Below are positions 41,259-49,630 of a stretch of 64,000 bases of DNA, in pieces. The stretch covers positions 124,001-188,000 of the forward strand of contig NZ_FMCQ01000008.1 of the NCBI RefSeq assembly GCF_900091605.1, written 5' to 3'. A program made the translations under genes and the position numbers. The notes beneath the pieces are model-generated. The model did no database searches and was not told where the DNA came from. It saw only the letters and a list, made by a program, of their open reading frames with translations. The DNA is from Micromonospora tulbaghiae. Its GTDB lineage: Bacteria > Actinomycetota > Actinomycetes > Mycobacteriales > Micromonosporaceae. The stretch's first letter is position 1; the number at the start of each line of letters is the position of its first letter.

Positions 41259-41586
41259 AGGTTCGAAACCCCTTTCGCTGTGTCTAGGGTAACACGCTCA
41301 GGCACCGATGTCTCACCGCTGTCCTGATCGTTGGCGCAGCTCAGGGGCCCTGTGAGAGGTATTTCTTCGGCTTGACAGGCGGTCAAACCGATGCTTTCGA
41401 CACGCTCCGTGAGGAACACGTGACATCCCGGTAACGGGTGGCGGGAGCGTCCAGATCTAGGGCAATGCGCTCCTTCCATGGTAACTCCGCAAGTCCGTCC
41501 GCGCCCAGGTGTGGCGTTACGGCGGCCGGTGCGGGACGCTGGGAACGGACGCGACGTCCGCTCACCGAGACGTTCCTGGGGGTCCG
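41259..41586. other. 328-bp divergent control region of carD and the thioredoxin-like gene
   Basis: No gene supported. It contains the carD promoter candidate and a GTGTTACC-type AT-rich patch. Confidence 0.5.
41286..41314 (-). promoter_or_regulatory. candidate carD promoter
   Basis: On the minus strand GAGACA (-35, 41314-41309) and TACCCT (-10, 41291-41286) are 17 bp apart. Transcription would start near 41279, about 20 bp before the ATG, with GAAAGGGG as ribosome site. Confidence 0.5.
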
Positions 41587-42279
41587 ATGGGCGTGCCTGA
41601 CGCTGACGGCCAGGGGCCGCCGGACGGGCTGCCCGGCCTGCCCCCCGAGTGGGGCCGGGTGGTCGTCCCGGACGACGCCTCGGCGCTCGCCGACGAGGCC
41701 CGGCAGATCCGCCGCGAGCTGCGTCGCGCCCGGCAGGACACCGGGCGGCGTACCGGTCCGGCCCGCCTCGGGCTGCCGGCGCTGATCCTGCTCGTGTCGG
41801 TGCTGGTCACGCTCGCCGGGCTGGCCGCCGTCACCTGGCCGCGTACCACCCGGTCCGGCGCGCCGACGGTGCTTCCCCGCTCCACCACCGCGCCGCAACC
41901 GGTCGGCCCGCTGCCCGCACTGGACCTGGTCGGGGCGGGCGACACGCCGGTACCGCTGCGCAGCCTGCTGCCCGCCATGATCATTCTGGTCGACGCCTGC
42001 ACCTGCGCCGAACAGGTCGGCACCGCCGCACGCGCCGCCCCGCCCGGCGTCACAGTGGTCACCGTGACCGAGGGCCGCAGCGCCGGACCCGCGAGCGTCC
42101 CCGGGGTACGCCCGCTCGGCGACCCCGCCGGCGGCCTGCGCTCCTACCTGCACCTGTCGCCCCACCCCGGCGCCGCCGCAGCGCTGCTCGTGGACCGGCA
42201 GGGCTCGCTGGTCCGGGTGGTGCCGGAACTGGGCCCGCTGTCGGACTACGGCGCCGACCTGGCCCGGCTGAGCGGCTGA
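41587..42279 (+). CDS. membrane-anchored thioredoxin-like protein
   Basis: A 230-residue protein. A cytoplasmic head with an Arg-rich helix (RQIRRELRRARQD) is followed by one transmembrane helix (about 60-82, LGLPALILLVSVLVTLAGLAAV) and an extracytoplasmic domain. That domain has the strand MIILVDACTCAEQVGTAAR, reminiscent of a thioredoxin-fold active site with a CTC instead of CxxC, and later LLVDRQGSLVRVV, the usual final strands. A redox role is possible but the missing spacing argues for caution. ATG at 41587. Confidence 0.65.
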   Translation: MGVPDADGQGPPDGLPGLPPEWGRVVVPDDASALADEARQIRRELRRARQDTGRRTGPARLGLPALILLVSVLVTLAGLAAVTWPRTTRSGAPTVLPRSTTAPQPVGPLPALDLVGAGDTPVPLRSLLPAMIILVDACTCAEQVGTAARAAPPGVTVVTVTEGRSAGPASVPGVRPLGDPAGGLRSYLHLSPHPGAAAALLVDRQGSLVRVVPELGPLSDYGADLARLSG

Positions 42280-42310
42280 GACGCTCCCCCCGAGGGTGGC
42301 GCGACAGCGG

Positions 42311-42913
42311 TCAGTAGAGCGCCTCGAGCCGGGCGTCCAGCTCGGCCCGGCCGCGTACACCGGTGAACCGCACCAGCACCGGCGCGCCGGTGCCGCCCAG
42401 CACGGGCAGCTCCAGTCGCCCGCCGCACCGGAGCACCCGCCGCGCGTCGCCGGTCCCGGCGCCGGACAGCTGTACGGCGACCGCCCCGTCCCCGGAGCAG
42501 CTCACCGTCAGCCGGTAGTCGTCGCCCCGCGAGGGATTCACCTGCCGTACGACGGGCGGCCCGTCCGGCGTCAGTGCGGACGTCTCCCGCCACACCACGT
42601 GCGACACCTGGAGCACACGTGCCGTGCCGTCCCCCTCCACCCGCATCACCACCGACCGGTCCGGCGACGTGGCCGGCGCACGGCGTGCCCTGGGCGTCGG
42701 ATCACGCTCCGGGCGGGCCGGCCAGGCGTCACCGGTCGACGGGTCGACCCGCCAGGTGCGGGAGATGGGTTCGGCGCTCGCGGACAGCGCCGGCACTGCC
42801 GTGGTCGCACCCGGCTCCGGTGCCGCCGACCGCCACCAGGCCGCGCCGGCCGCCAGCGCCAGGACGGTCAGGACGGTCAGCAGCACCCGTCCGTTCCGCT
42901 CGTCGGAGGCCAT
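42311..42913 (-). CDS. membrane-anchored protein of unknown function
   Basis: A 200-residue protein with a single N-terminal transmembrane helix (about 8-26, GRVLLTVLTVLALAAGAAWW), a Pro/Ala/Arg-rich linker and a beta-rich C-terminal domain with two cysteines (TVSCSGDGA and VLRCGG). It lies 39 bp downstream of the type III PKS gene on the same strand, so it may be the last gene of that transcript, but no biosynthetic function is visible. Confidence 0.6.
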   Translation of the reverse strand: MASDERNGRVLLTVLTVLALAAGAAWWRSAAPEPGATTAVPALSASAEPISRTWRVDPSTGDAWPARPERDPTPRARRAPATSPDRSVVMRVEGDGTARVLQVSHVVWRETSALTPDGPPVVRQVNPSRGDDYRLTVSCSGDGAVAVQLSGAGTGDARRVLRCGGRLELPVLGGTGAPVLVRFTGVRGRAELDARLEALY

Positions 42914-42952
42914 GACGGCAGCGTATCCGCGCGGCCCCGGCGGGGCGAGCCG

Positions 42953-44014
42953 TCAGCCCACCCGTTCCAGCAGCACCGCGTAGAGCGTCAGGCCCGGGCC
43001 GAACGCGAGCATCACCACCCAGCGCGGCGGTGACGGCTCCGTACGCCACAGCCGGTCCAGGATCAGCAGCACCGTCGGGGACGAGCAGTTGCCGTGCTCG
43101 GCGAGCGTCCCCCGGGACGCGGCGAGCCCGTCCGGCGGCAGCGCCAGCTCACGCTCCACCACGTTGAGGATCCGCGGCCCGCCCGGGTGCACCGCCCAGC
43201 CGTCCACGTCGGAGCGCGTGCACCCGTGCCGCGCCAGCAGCTCGTCGACCAGGGTCTGCACGTGCCGGGAGAGCACCTGCGGCACCTTCGGCGACAGGCC
43301 CATCCGGAAACCGGTGTCGGTGACGTCCCAGGTCATGTGGTCGGCAGTGGACGTGTCGGTGACCGAGGTGACCTCACGCAGCGCGTACCCCCGGCCGCCG
43401 GGGACGACCACGGCGGCGACCGCCGCGTCCGAGAACAGCGCGTGGGAGACGATCTGCTGGGTGTCCACCCGGGCGCCCGGCGGCTGGATGTGCAGGCTGG
43501 TCAGCTCCGCGCAGAGCAGCAGCGCGGGCCGCCCGCGGGCGGTGACGAAGTCGCTGGCCGCGCCCAGCCCGGGCAGGGCCGCGTAGCAGCCCATGTGCCC
43601 CACGAACATGCGCTGGGTGCTCGGGGACATCCCCAGGTCCCGGGCGAGCAGGATGTCCAGGCCCGGGGTGGCGTACCCGGTGCACGAGCAGACGATGAAC
43701 AGCCCGACGTCGGCGGCGTCCAGGCCGGCGGCGGTGAGGGCCCGGCTGACCGCCTCCTTGCCCAGCGGCAGTGCCTCGACCTGGTAGCGGCGCATCCGGC
43801 GCTCGGTCGGCCACTCCGAGACGTCCTCCAGCAGCGGGTTGACCGCCGCCTGCCGCCGGGTCACGCCCGAGTTCGCGAAGATCCGCTCGGCCAGCGCCCG
43901 GGTGTTCCCCTGGAAGTGCCCCGCGAAGAAGCCCGTCCACAGTTCGTCCTGCATCGCGGCCGGCGGTTGCGCCGTACCCAGACCCGCGATCACCGGTATG
44001 CCCACGTCCCCCAC
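42953..44014 (-). CDS. type III polyketide synthase (chalcone/alkylresorcinol synthase family)
   Basis: A 353-residue homodimeric ketosynthase that extends an acyl-CoA starter with malonyl units and cyclises the product. The catalytic triad is visible: Cys in FVGHMGCYAALPGL, His in WAVHPGGPRIL and Asn in EHGNCSSPTV. The C-terminal MLAFGPGLTLYAVLLER is the chalcone-synthase GFGPG loop. Surrounding genes (flavoprotein, methyltransferase, UbiA prenyltransferase) suggest an alkyl-phenol or alkylhydroquinone that is oxidised, methylated and prenylated, like the alkyl-dihydrogeranyl-methoxyhydroquinone cluster of Actinoplanes. GTG start at 44014; GTG at 44005 is possible. Confidence 0.93.
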   Translation of the reverse strand: MGDVGIPVIAGLGTAQPPAAMQDELWTGFFAGHFQGNTRALAERIFANSGVTRRQAAVNPLLEDVSEWPTERRMRRYQVEALPLGKEAVSRALTAAGLDAADVGLFIVCSCTGYATPGLDILLARDLGMSPSTQRMFVGHMGCYAALPGLGAASDFVTARGRPALLLCAELTSLHIQPPGARVDTQQIVSHALFSDAAVAAVVVPGGRGYALREVTSVTDTSTADHMTWDVTDTGFRMGLSPKVPQVLSRHVQTLVDELLARHGCTRSDVDGWAVHPGGPRILNVVERELALPPDGLAASRGTLAEHGNCSSPTVLLILDRLWRTEPSPPRWVVMLAFGPGLTLYAVLLERVG

Positions 44015-44040
44015 CCCTCGCCCTTCACTCGCACCTCGCG

Positions 44041-44226
44041 CTCACCGTGCCGCCTTTCGTTCGCGACTGCGGGGCTCGCAAAACCGGCTCACTCCTCGCG
44101 CTCACCGTGCCGCCTTTCGTTCGCGACTGCGGGGCTCGCAAACCCGGCTCACTCCTCGCGCTCACCGTGCCGCCTCTCGTTCGCGACTGCGGGGCTCGCA
44201 AACCCGGCTCACTCCTCGCGCTCACC
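44041..44226. repeat. three tandem 60-bp repeats between flavoprotein and PKS genes
   Basis: Units 44041-44100, 44101-44160 and 44161-44220 are identical but for two or three substitutions, and a further CTCACC begins a fourth. Each starts CTCACCGTGCCGCC and contains CGCGACTGCGGGGCTCGCA. The fill is almost the whole 207-bp gap between the two genes. The last bases supply the TGA stop codon of the upstream gene (44222-44224). A 47-bp relative occurs at 26895-26941. Confidence 0.95.
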
Positions 44227-45388
44227 AACGAGGGAGCGCGCTGTCCCGGTCCGGGTCGCCGCCAAGTGCGGCGATGCCCAGCCAGTCGGCGCACACGTCG
44301 GACGTGGCCGGATGCAGCGAGCCGCAGCGGGCGTCCCGGTAGAGCCGCTCCAGCGGATGCCCGCGGCGGGTCGCCGACGTGCCCGCCGCCTCCAGCATGG
44401 AGGCCGCCACCTCGGCGGCGGTGGTGCCCGCCAGCAGCTTGGCCCGCCACACCCAGCGGTTCGTCTCCGCGTCGCCGGGCGCCTCGTCGACCCGGCGGGC
44501 CGCCTCGGCGACCACCAGTTCGGCGGCGGCGGTGGCCGCGTCGGCCCGGCCCAGGCGGGCCCGTACGGCGGGCAGGCCGGCGAGGTTGCGGGCGTTGAGG
44601 TGCTCGGCCGCGGCGTCGATGGCGGCCCGGGCCACGCCGACGTAGACCGCCGCGTAGCTCGCCACCAGCCAGTGCGGCATGAGCTGGGCGACGACCAGGG
44701 CCAGTCCTTCGACGCCGCCGAGCAGCCGGTCGGCCGGGACCGTCACGTCCAGGTGCACGTCGTGCGAGGAGGTGGCACGCATACCGAGCGAGTCCCAGGT
44801 GGGCTCGACGGTGATCCCGTCCCCGGCGGGCACCAGGAACTGCGACACCACCGACTGGTCGGCGGCGCTTCGGGCGGCCACCAGGTAGCCGTCGGGGTGG
44901 CCGGCCCCGGAGCAGAACGTCTTGCTGCCCTTGATGTGCCAGCCGCCCTCGACCGGTTCGTAGACGGTGCTGAGCTGGGACAGCCGGGCGCCGGCGCCGC
45001 GTTCGCTCATCGCTACCGCGTACCAGGCGCCGTCGGCCGCCGCGCGCAGCAGCCGGTCCCGCGCCGCGAGCGCCTCCGCCGGTACGCCGAGCGCCTCGGC
45101 CAGTTCCTCGGTGACCGCGCCCAGCGCGCCGGTGACCGAGGCGTGCATGTTGAACACCAGCGCGGTCGCACCGTTGCCCCGGGCCAGTTCGGTGGCGACC
45201 GCGGCGTACTCGGCGAAGCTCGCGCCCGTGCCACCCAGCTCGGGCGGCACCATCAGGCCGAACAGCCCGGCCGCCCGCAGGTCCGCGAAGTCGTCCACGG
45301 GGAACGAGCCGTCCCGGTCGTGCTCGGCCGCGCGGGCGGCCAGTCGCGGCGCCAACCGGCGGGCCGCCTCCAGCGCGTGCACAGTCAT
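44222..45388 (-). CDS. acyl-CoA dehydrogenase-like flavoprotein
   Basis: A 388-residue protein of the acyl-CoA dehydrogenase fold. The N-terminal helical domain includes AAGLFGLMVPPELGGTGASFAEY; the middle FAD-binding beta domain has VAMSERGAGARLSQLSTVYEP and WHIKGSKTFCSGAGH; the C-terminal helical domain follows from about residue 225. The usual catalytic glutamate of acyl-CoA dehydrogenases is not evident. Together with the PKS context this suggests a group D flavin monooxygenase that hydroxylates the polyketide ring. It lies 40 bp downstream of the methyltransferase gene in one probable operon. Its stop codon is part of the tandem repeat. Confidence 0.85.
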   Translation of the reverse strand: MTVHALEAARRLAPRLAARAAEHDRDGSFPVDDFADLRAAGLFGLMVPPELGGTGASFAEYAAVATELARGNGATALVFNMHASVTGALGAVTEELAEALGVPAEALAARDRLLRAAADGAWYAVAMSERGAGARLSQLSTVYEPVEGGWHIKGSKTFCSGAGHPDGYLVAARSAADQSVVSQFLVPAGDGITVEPTWDSLGMRATSSHDVHLDVTVPADRLLGGVEGLALVVAQLMPHWLVASYAAVYVGVARAAIDAAAEHLNARNLAGLPAVRARLGRADAATAAAELVVAEAARRVDEAPGDAETNRWVWRAKLLAGTTAAEVAASMLEAAGTSATRRGHPLERLYRDARCGSLHPATSDVCADWLGIAALGGDPDRDSALPRW

Positions 45389-45428
45389 GTCGCCCCCTCC
45401 TCGCGTCCTTTACCCCGGGCGGCCCCGG

Positions 45429-46187
45429 CTACCCGCCCCGGCGCCCCCAGCCCTGGTACAGCACCGCCGTCGACCGGGTCGGCACGATGCGCGGTTCGGT
45501 CCTGCCCGGACGGTCACCGGCGCCGCGCATGCGGCGCAGCAGCCAGGCCAGCGTGCCGCCCAACTCCGGGCGGACCCCGCGCACCGTCAGCGACACGCCG
45601 TGCCGGGCGCACTCGGCGACCAGCGCGCGGGCGTCGACGAACAACCGTGGATCGTGGATGCCGCGCGGCACCGTGGGCAGCCGTTCGCCCAGCTCCACCG
45701 CGACCAGCCGGGCCAGCAGCGTGTCGTTGAGCGTGTCCAGCACCAGCAGGCCGCCCGGGCGCAGCAGCCGGCACGCCTCGGCGACCGCACGCCGCCAGTC
45801 CGGCACGTGTTCCAGCAGTTCCCCGGCGGAGACCACAGCCGCGCAGCCGTCGGCCAGCGGCACCGCCGTCGCGTCGGCCTGGACCACCGTCACGCCGTGC
45901 TCGGCGGCCTGGTCGAGCGCGGAGCGCGTCAGGTCCACCCCGACGTGGCGGTAGCCCTTGCCGGCCAGGTGCGGCGCCAGCAGCCCGGCGCCGCAACCCA
46001 GGTCGACGAGCAGATCGTCCGGCGTGGACGCCGCCGGAACCAGCGCCGCCCGGGCCCGGGCCAGCCAGTGCAGCATCGCGAACGCGCCGTCCGGCCGCCA
46101 CCACTCACCGGCCAGGTCGTCGTACTGCCGCGGGTCGTTCGGCGGCAGCACCCGGTACGGAGTGGACACCGGCGACGCGTCGGGCAT
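45429..46187 (-). CDS. class I SAM-dependent methyltransferase (UbiG-like)
   Basis: A 252-residue methyltransferase. Motif I is LLVDLGCGAGLLAPHLAGKG (about 58-77), motif II is around VTVVQADATAVPLAD, and SAGELLEHVPDWRRAVAEACRLLRPGG is the UbiG-like post-motif region. Its N-terminal RQYDDLAGEWWRPDGAFAMLHWL matches the entry helix of UbiG O-methyltransferases. In this locus it probably O-methylates the PKS-derived ring. Divergent from the UbiA gene (45-bp gap) and upstream of the flavoprotein gene. Confidence 0.9.
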   Translation of the reverse strand: MPDASPVSTPYRVLPPNDPRQYDDLAGEWWRPDGAFAMLHWLARARAALVPAASTPDDLLVDLGCGAGLLAPHLAGKGYRHVGVDLTRSALDQAAEHGVTVVQADATAVPLADGCAAVVSAGELLEHVPDWRRAVAEACRLLRPGGLLVLDTLNDTLLARLVAVELGERLPTVPRGIHDPRLFVDARALVAECARHGVSLTVRGVRPELGGTLAWLLRRMRGAGDRPGRTEPRIVPTRSTAVLYQGWGRRGG

Positions 46188-46232
46188 GCGTCGAGCGTGG
46201 CACGACTGCCCGGTAACGACCAGACTTCCCTT

Positions 46233-47063
46233 ATGTCGACACGGGTGTTAGGGCTGGTCAGGGCGAGCCATCCGGAGCCCGCGGCGGCGGTCACCGTCGT
46301 CGCCGCGCTGCTCGCCGCCGGCGTCGGGCACTCCGCGGCGGGCGTCGCGGCGGTGGCGCTGACGGTGCTGGCCAGCCAGCTCGCGGTGGGGTGGAGCAAC
46401 GACCTCATCGACGCCGAGCGGGACGCGGCGGTGGGGCGTACCGACAAACCGGTGACCACCGGCGAGGTCGCCCGGCCGACGCTGGCCCGGGCCACCGCGG
46501 TGGCCGCTGTCGCCGTGCCGGTCCTGGCGCTGGCCGGCGGCCCGGCAGCGGCGGCCTGCGCGACGTTGGGCCTGGTCTCCGCGCTGCTCTACAACCGGCC
46601 GCTGAAGTCGACGCCGGTGTCGGTGCTGCCCTACGCGGTCTCGTTCGGCGCGCTGCCCGCGTTCGTGGTGCTGGCGCTGCCCGGCTCGCCGGTGCCCCCG
46701 GCCTGGCTGGTGGCCGCGGCCGCGCTGCTCGGCGCCGGCGCGCACTTCGCCAACGTGCTGCCCGACCTGGCCGACGACGCCCGGACCGGGGTACGCGGCC
46801 TGCCGCACCGGTTCGGGCCGGTCGGCAGCCGGCTGGCCGCCGCCGGGCTGCTGCTCGCGGCCACCGTCGCGCTGGTCCTCGGGCCGCCCGGGCCGCCGTC
46901 GTGGACCGGCATGTCGGCGGTCGCCGCCGCCGTCGCCGTGCCGGCGGTCGGCTGGTACGCGGGACGCGCGACCGCCGGACGCTCGGCGACCGCCTTCCGG
47001 GCGGTGCTGGTGGTGGCGCTCATCGATGTGGTGCTGCTGGTGACGAGCGGCCGGCTGGTCTGA
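46233..47063 (+). CDS. UbiA-family prenyltransferase
   Basis: A 276-residue integral membrane enzyme with eight or nine predicted helices. The first Asp-rich motif is NDLIDAERDAAVGRTDKP (about 60-77) and the second is NVLPDLADDARTGVRG (about 174-189); both bind Mg2+-prenyl diphosphate. UbiA proteins attach prenyl chains to aromatic rings. Its place beside a type III PKS and methyltransferase argues for prenylation of that product rather than menaquinone synthesis. ATG at 46233, divergent from the methyltransferase. Confidence 0.92.
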   Translation: MSTRVLGLVRASHPEPAAAVTVVAALLAAGVGHSAAGVAAVALTVLASQLAVGWSNDLIDAERDAAVGRTDKPVTTGEVARPTLARATAVAAVAVPVLALAGGPAAAACATLGLVSALLYNRPLKSTPVSVLPYAVSFGALPAFVVLALPGSPVPPAWLVAAAALLGAGAHFANVLPDLADDARTGVRGLPHRFGPVGSRLAAAGLLLAATVALVLGPPGPPSWTGMSAVAAAVAVPAVGWYAGRATAGRSATAFRAVLVVALIDVVLLVTSGRLV

Positions 47064-47204
47064 GGAGTCCCCTCCGAGGTGGCATTGCCGGGTCCGCGTG
47101 CGGGCCTCGATCAGCTCCAACTACCCTGGAGCGCGGTCTGCGCGGGTATGGCCACCCCGTGCCCGGTGGTCGACCGGGCGGGGATCGTGACGAGGAGGAC
47201 CGAC

Positions 47205-47954
47205 GTGACGCGCTCGATCAGGGGTTCCCGGGGGCCGGCCCTGCTGCTGGCCGGCACGGCGGCGGCGAGCCTGCTGCTGTCCGGGTGCGGCGCCGGGCAG
47301 ATTTCCGAGACCGCCAACAAGATCCCGTCGGTACAGGGCGTCAACGTCCAGACCTCCGACAACCTCTACAAGGTGCGCGGGCTCTACGTGCAGTTCCCGG
47401 GCCCGAAGGGCTACGAGGCCGGGTCGAACGCGCCGGTCAACGTGGTGATCTACAACGACAGCGAGAAGCCGGTGACCGTGACGGTCACCACCGACAGCGC
47501 GCGGGAGATCGTGCTCACCGGTTCCGGCGCGGGTGAGAGCGGCGCTGCCACGCCGACCGGCTCGCCCACCGAGCCGGCCACCTCCTCGCCGACCGCCACC
47601 GACCCGAGCGCGTCGCCGAGCCAGTCGCTGGAGGTGACCGGGTCGCCGTCGGCCAGCCCGTCGCCGAGCGAGAGCGAGTCCGCGCCCGCCGGCCAGCCGG
47701 CCCGGATCGAGATCCCGGCGCTCAGCTACGCCCAGCTCAACGCCGGCAACCCGCGGTTCCTCCAGCTCGTCGGCCTGAACGAGAAGCTGCTCGTCGGCCA
47801 GCAGGTCAACCTGACCTTCGACTTCGGCGACGGCAAGGTCGTCAAGACCCCGGCGCCGATCGGCATCCCGCTGACCCCGGAGGCCACGCCGTCGAAGATC
47901 GTGAACCCGCGTGAGCACGCCGGTGAGGACGGCGGCGCCGAGGGCGGCCACTGA
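47205..47954 (+). CDS. lpqE: LpqE-like lipoprotein
   Basis: A 249-residue lipoprotein: basic N-terminus, hydrophobic core and lipobox LLSGCG (Cys about residue 26). A first beta-rich domain (about 30-105, including VRGLYVQFPGPKGYEAGSNAPVNVVIYNDS) is interrupted by a disordered Ser/Thr/Pro-rich tract (about 110-165), after which the domain resumes (ARIEIPALSYAQLNAG). This looks like a copper-chaperone-type (PCuAC/DUF461) fold split by a low-complexity insert. It directly precedes radA, the place of lpqE in mycobacteria. GTG at 47205 follows GAGGAGG. Confidence 0.8.
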   Translation: MTRSIRGSRGPALLLAGTAAASLLLSGCGAGQISETANKIPSVQGVNVQTSDNLYKVRGLYVQFPGPKGYEAGSNAPVNVVIYNDSEKPVTVTVTTDSAREIVLTGSGAGESGAATPTGSPTEPATSSPTATDPSASPSQSLEVTGSPSASPSPSESESAPAGQPARIEIPALSYAQLNAGNPRFLQLVGLNEKLLVGQQVNLTFDFGDGKVVKTPAPIGIPLTPEATPSKIVNPREHAGEDGGAEGGH

Positions 47955-47972
47955 CCTCCGTACTTCCTCCGT

Positions 47973-48012
47973 CGGCACCGCCGCCGTGGCCAGCGCCACG
48001 TCGGCGGTGCCG
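47973..48012. terminator. hairpin terminator after the lpqE-like gene
   Basis: A 17-bp stem with one mismatch (CGGCACCGCCGCCGTGG and its complement) and 6-nt loop is followed shortly by TTTCG. Confidence 0.75.
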
Positions 48013-48055
48013 CCGTTTCGGGTGGGCTTTCGTCGTACGGGCCGGTTAGCGTCCG

Positions 48056-49507
48056 GTGGTGACCACGCCCCGATCGACCTCCTCCCGTGCCGGCGCCGGC
48101 CGCGGTCGCGCCGCGACCCGCGAACCCCGCCCGGCCTACGAGTGCGACGCCTGCGGTCACCAGCCCCCGAAGTGGGTGGGCCGGTGCCCCGAGTGCGGCG
48201 AGTGGGGTTCGGTGGTCGAGTGCACGGTCACCGGCCCGGTGGTCTCCGGCCGGGTGGTCAGCTCACGGATGCCGGCCGAGCCGGCCCGGCCGATCGCCAC
48301 GATCAGCGCCGCGCCCGCCCGGGCCCGTCCCACCGGCGTCAGCGAGCTCGACCGGGTGCTCGGCGGCGGGCTGGTCCCCGGCGCGGTGGTGCTGCTCGCC
48401 GGTGAGCCCGGCGTGGGCAAGTCGACGCTGCTGCTCGACGTGGCCCAGCAGTGGGCGGCCGGAGCCGGCAGCCCGTCACTGGTGGTCAGCGGTGAGGAGT
48501 CGGTCAGCCAGGTGCGGCTGCGCGCCGAGCGGATGGGCACCCTGCACGACCAGCTCTACCTGGCCGCCGAGAGCGACCTGTCGGCGGTGCTCGGCCACCT
48601 CGACGCGGTCAAGCCGGGGCTGCTGGTGCTCGACTCGGTGCAGACCATCTCGACCACCGGCACCGAGGGCGTGCCCGGCGGTGTCACCCAGGTCCGCGCG
48701 GTCACCGCCGCCCTGGTCGCGGTGGCCAAGGAGTGCGGCATCGCCACCGTGCTGGTCGGGCACGTCACCAAGGACGGCCAGGTCGCCGGTCCCCGGGTGC
48801 TGGAGCACCTGGTCGACGTGGTGCTGCACTTCGAGGGCGACAAGCACTCCTCGCTGCGGATGGTGCGCGGCGTGAAGAACCGGTTCGGCGCGGCCGACGA
48901 GGTGGGCTGCTTCGAGATGCACGAGGGCGGCATCAGCAGCCTGGCCGACCCGTCCGGCCTGTTCCTGACCCGCTACTCCGAACCGGTGCCGGGCACCTGC
49001 GTGACGGTGGCGATGGAGGGGCGCCGGGCGCTGGTGACCGAGGTGCAGGCGCTGATCGGGGCGACGGTGGCCGGCTCGCCCCGGCGTACCGTCTCCGGCC
49101 TCGACAGCGCCCGGCTCGCCATGGTCCTCGCGGTGCTCCAGCGCCGCACCGAGCGGCTCACGCTGCACGACCGGGAGGTCTTCGCCGCCACCGTCGGCGG
49201 CATCCGGGTGGTGGAGCCGGCGGCCGATCTGGCCGTGGCGCTCGCGGTCGCCTCGGGCGGGCTCAACCTGGCGCTCAACCCCCACCTGGTGGCCATCGGC
49301 GAGGTCGGGCTCACCGGCGAGGTCCGCCGTGTCGGCGCGGTGCCCCGCCGGCTGGCCGAGGCCGCCCGGCTCGGTTTCCGGCTGGCCCTCGTGCCGCCCG
49401 GGTGCGGGCCCGAGAGCAGCGGCGCCGGGCCGGACAACATGCGGGTGATCGAGGTCACTGACGTGCGGGCCGCCCTCCAGGCGGCCGCGCGCGCGTCGGC
49501 GGAGTGA
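48056..49507 (+). CDS. radA: DNA repair protein RadA
   Basis: A 483-residue RecA-like ATPase that promotes branch migration in recombinational repair. The N-terminal zinc finger is CDACGHQPPKWVGRCPECG (about 32-50). The RecA core has Walker A GEPGVGKSTLLLD (about 118-130), a Walker B-like LLVLDSVQTIS and the RadA-specific KNRFG. The C-terminal Lon-protease-like domain (about 310-480) contains LVTEVQALIGATV and IGEVGLTGEVRRVG. GTG start at 48056, with a second GTG three bases on. Confidence 0.96.
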   Translation: MVTTPRSTSSRAGAGRGRAATREPRPAYECDACGHQPPKWVGRCPECGEWGSVVECTVTGPVVSGRVVSSRMPAEPARPIATISAAPARARPTGVSELDRVLGGGLVPGAVVLLAGEPGVGKSTLLLDVAQQWAAGAGSPSLVVSGEESVSQVRLRAERMGTLHDQLYLAAESDLSAVLGHLDAVKPGLLVLDSVQTISTTGTEGVPGGVTQVRAVTAALVAVAKECGIATVLVGHVTKDGQVAGPRVLEHLVDVVLHFEGDKHSSLRMVRGVKNRFGAADEVGCFEMHEGGISSLADPSGLFLTRYSEPVPGTCVTVAMEGRRALVTEVQALIGATVAGSPRRTVSGLDSARLAMVLAVLQRRTERLTLHDREVFAATVGGIRVVEPAADLAVALAVASGGLNLALNPHLVAIGEVGLTGEVRRVGAVPRRLAEAARLGFRLALVPPGCGPESSGAGPDNMRVIEVTDVRAALQAAARASAE

Positions 49508-49630
49508 CACGGCGGGATCCGCCGGGCGTTTCCGGGCAGGCCACGCAGCCCGCGACGAGCCGCCCGAGCCGGGCATCGTGACACATCACAGTAACCACGA
49601 GAGCACCCACCGCATGGCAGTCCGTAGACT

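Noticed and set aside
44041-44226. CRISPR array
   Set aside because: The units are directly abutting with no unique spacers, and no cas genes are present.
44041-44226. Coding tandem repeat (20-residue units)
   Set aside because: The array is open in more than one frame because the unit is 60 bp, but it lies between two complete genes, lacks a start with a ribosome site, and its dispersed relative is intergenic.
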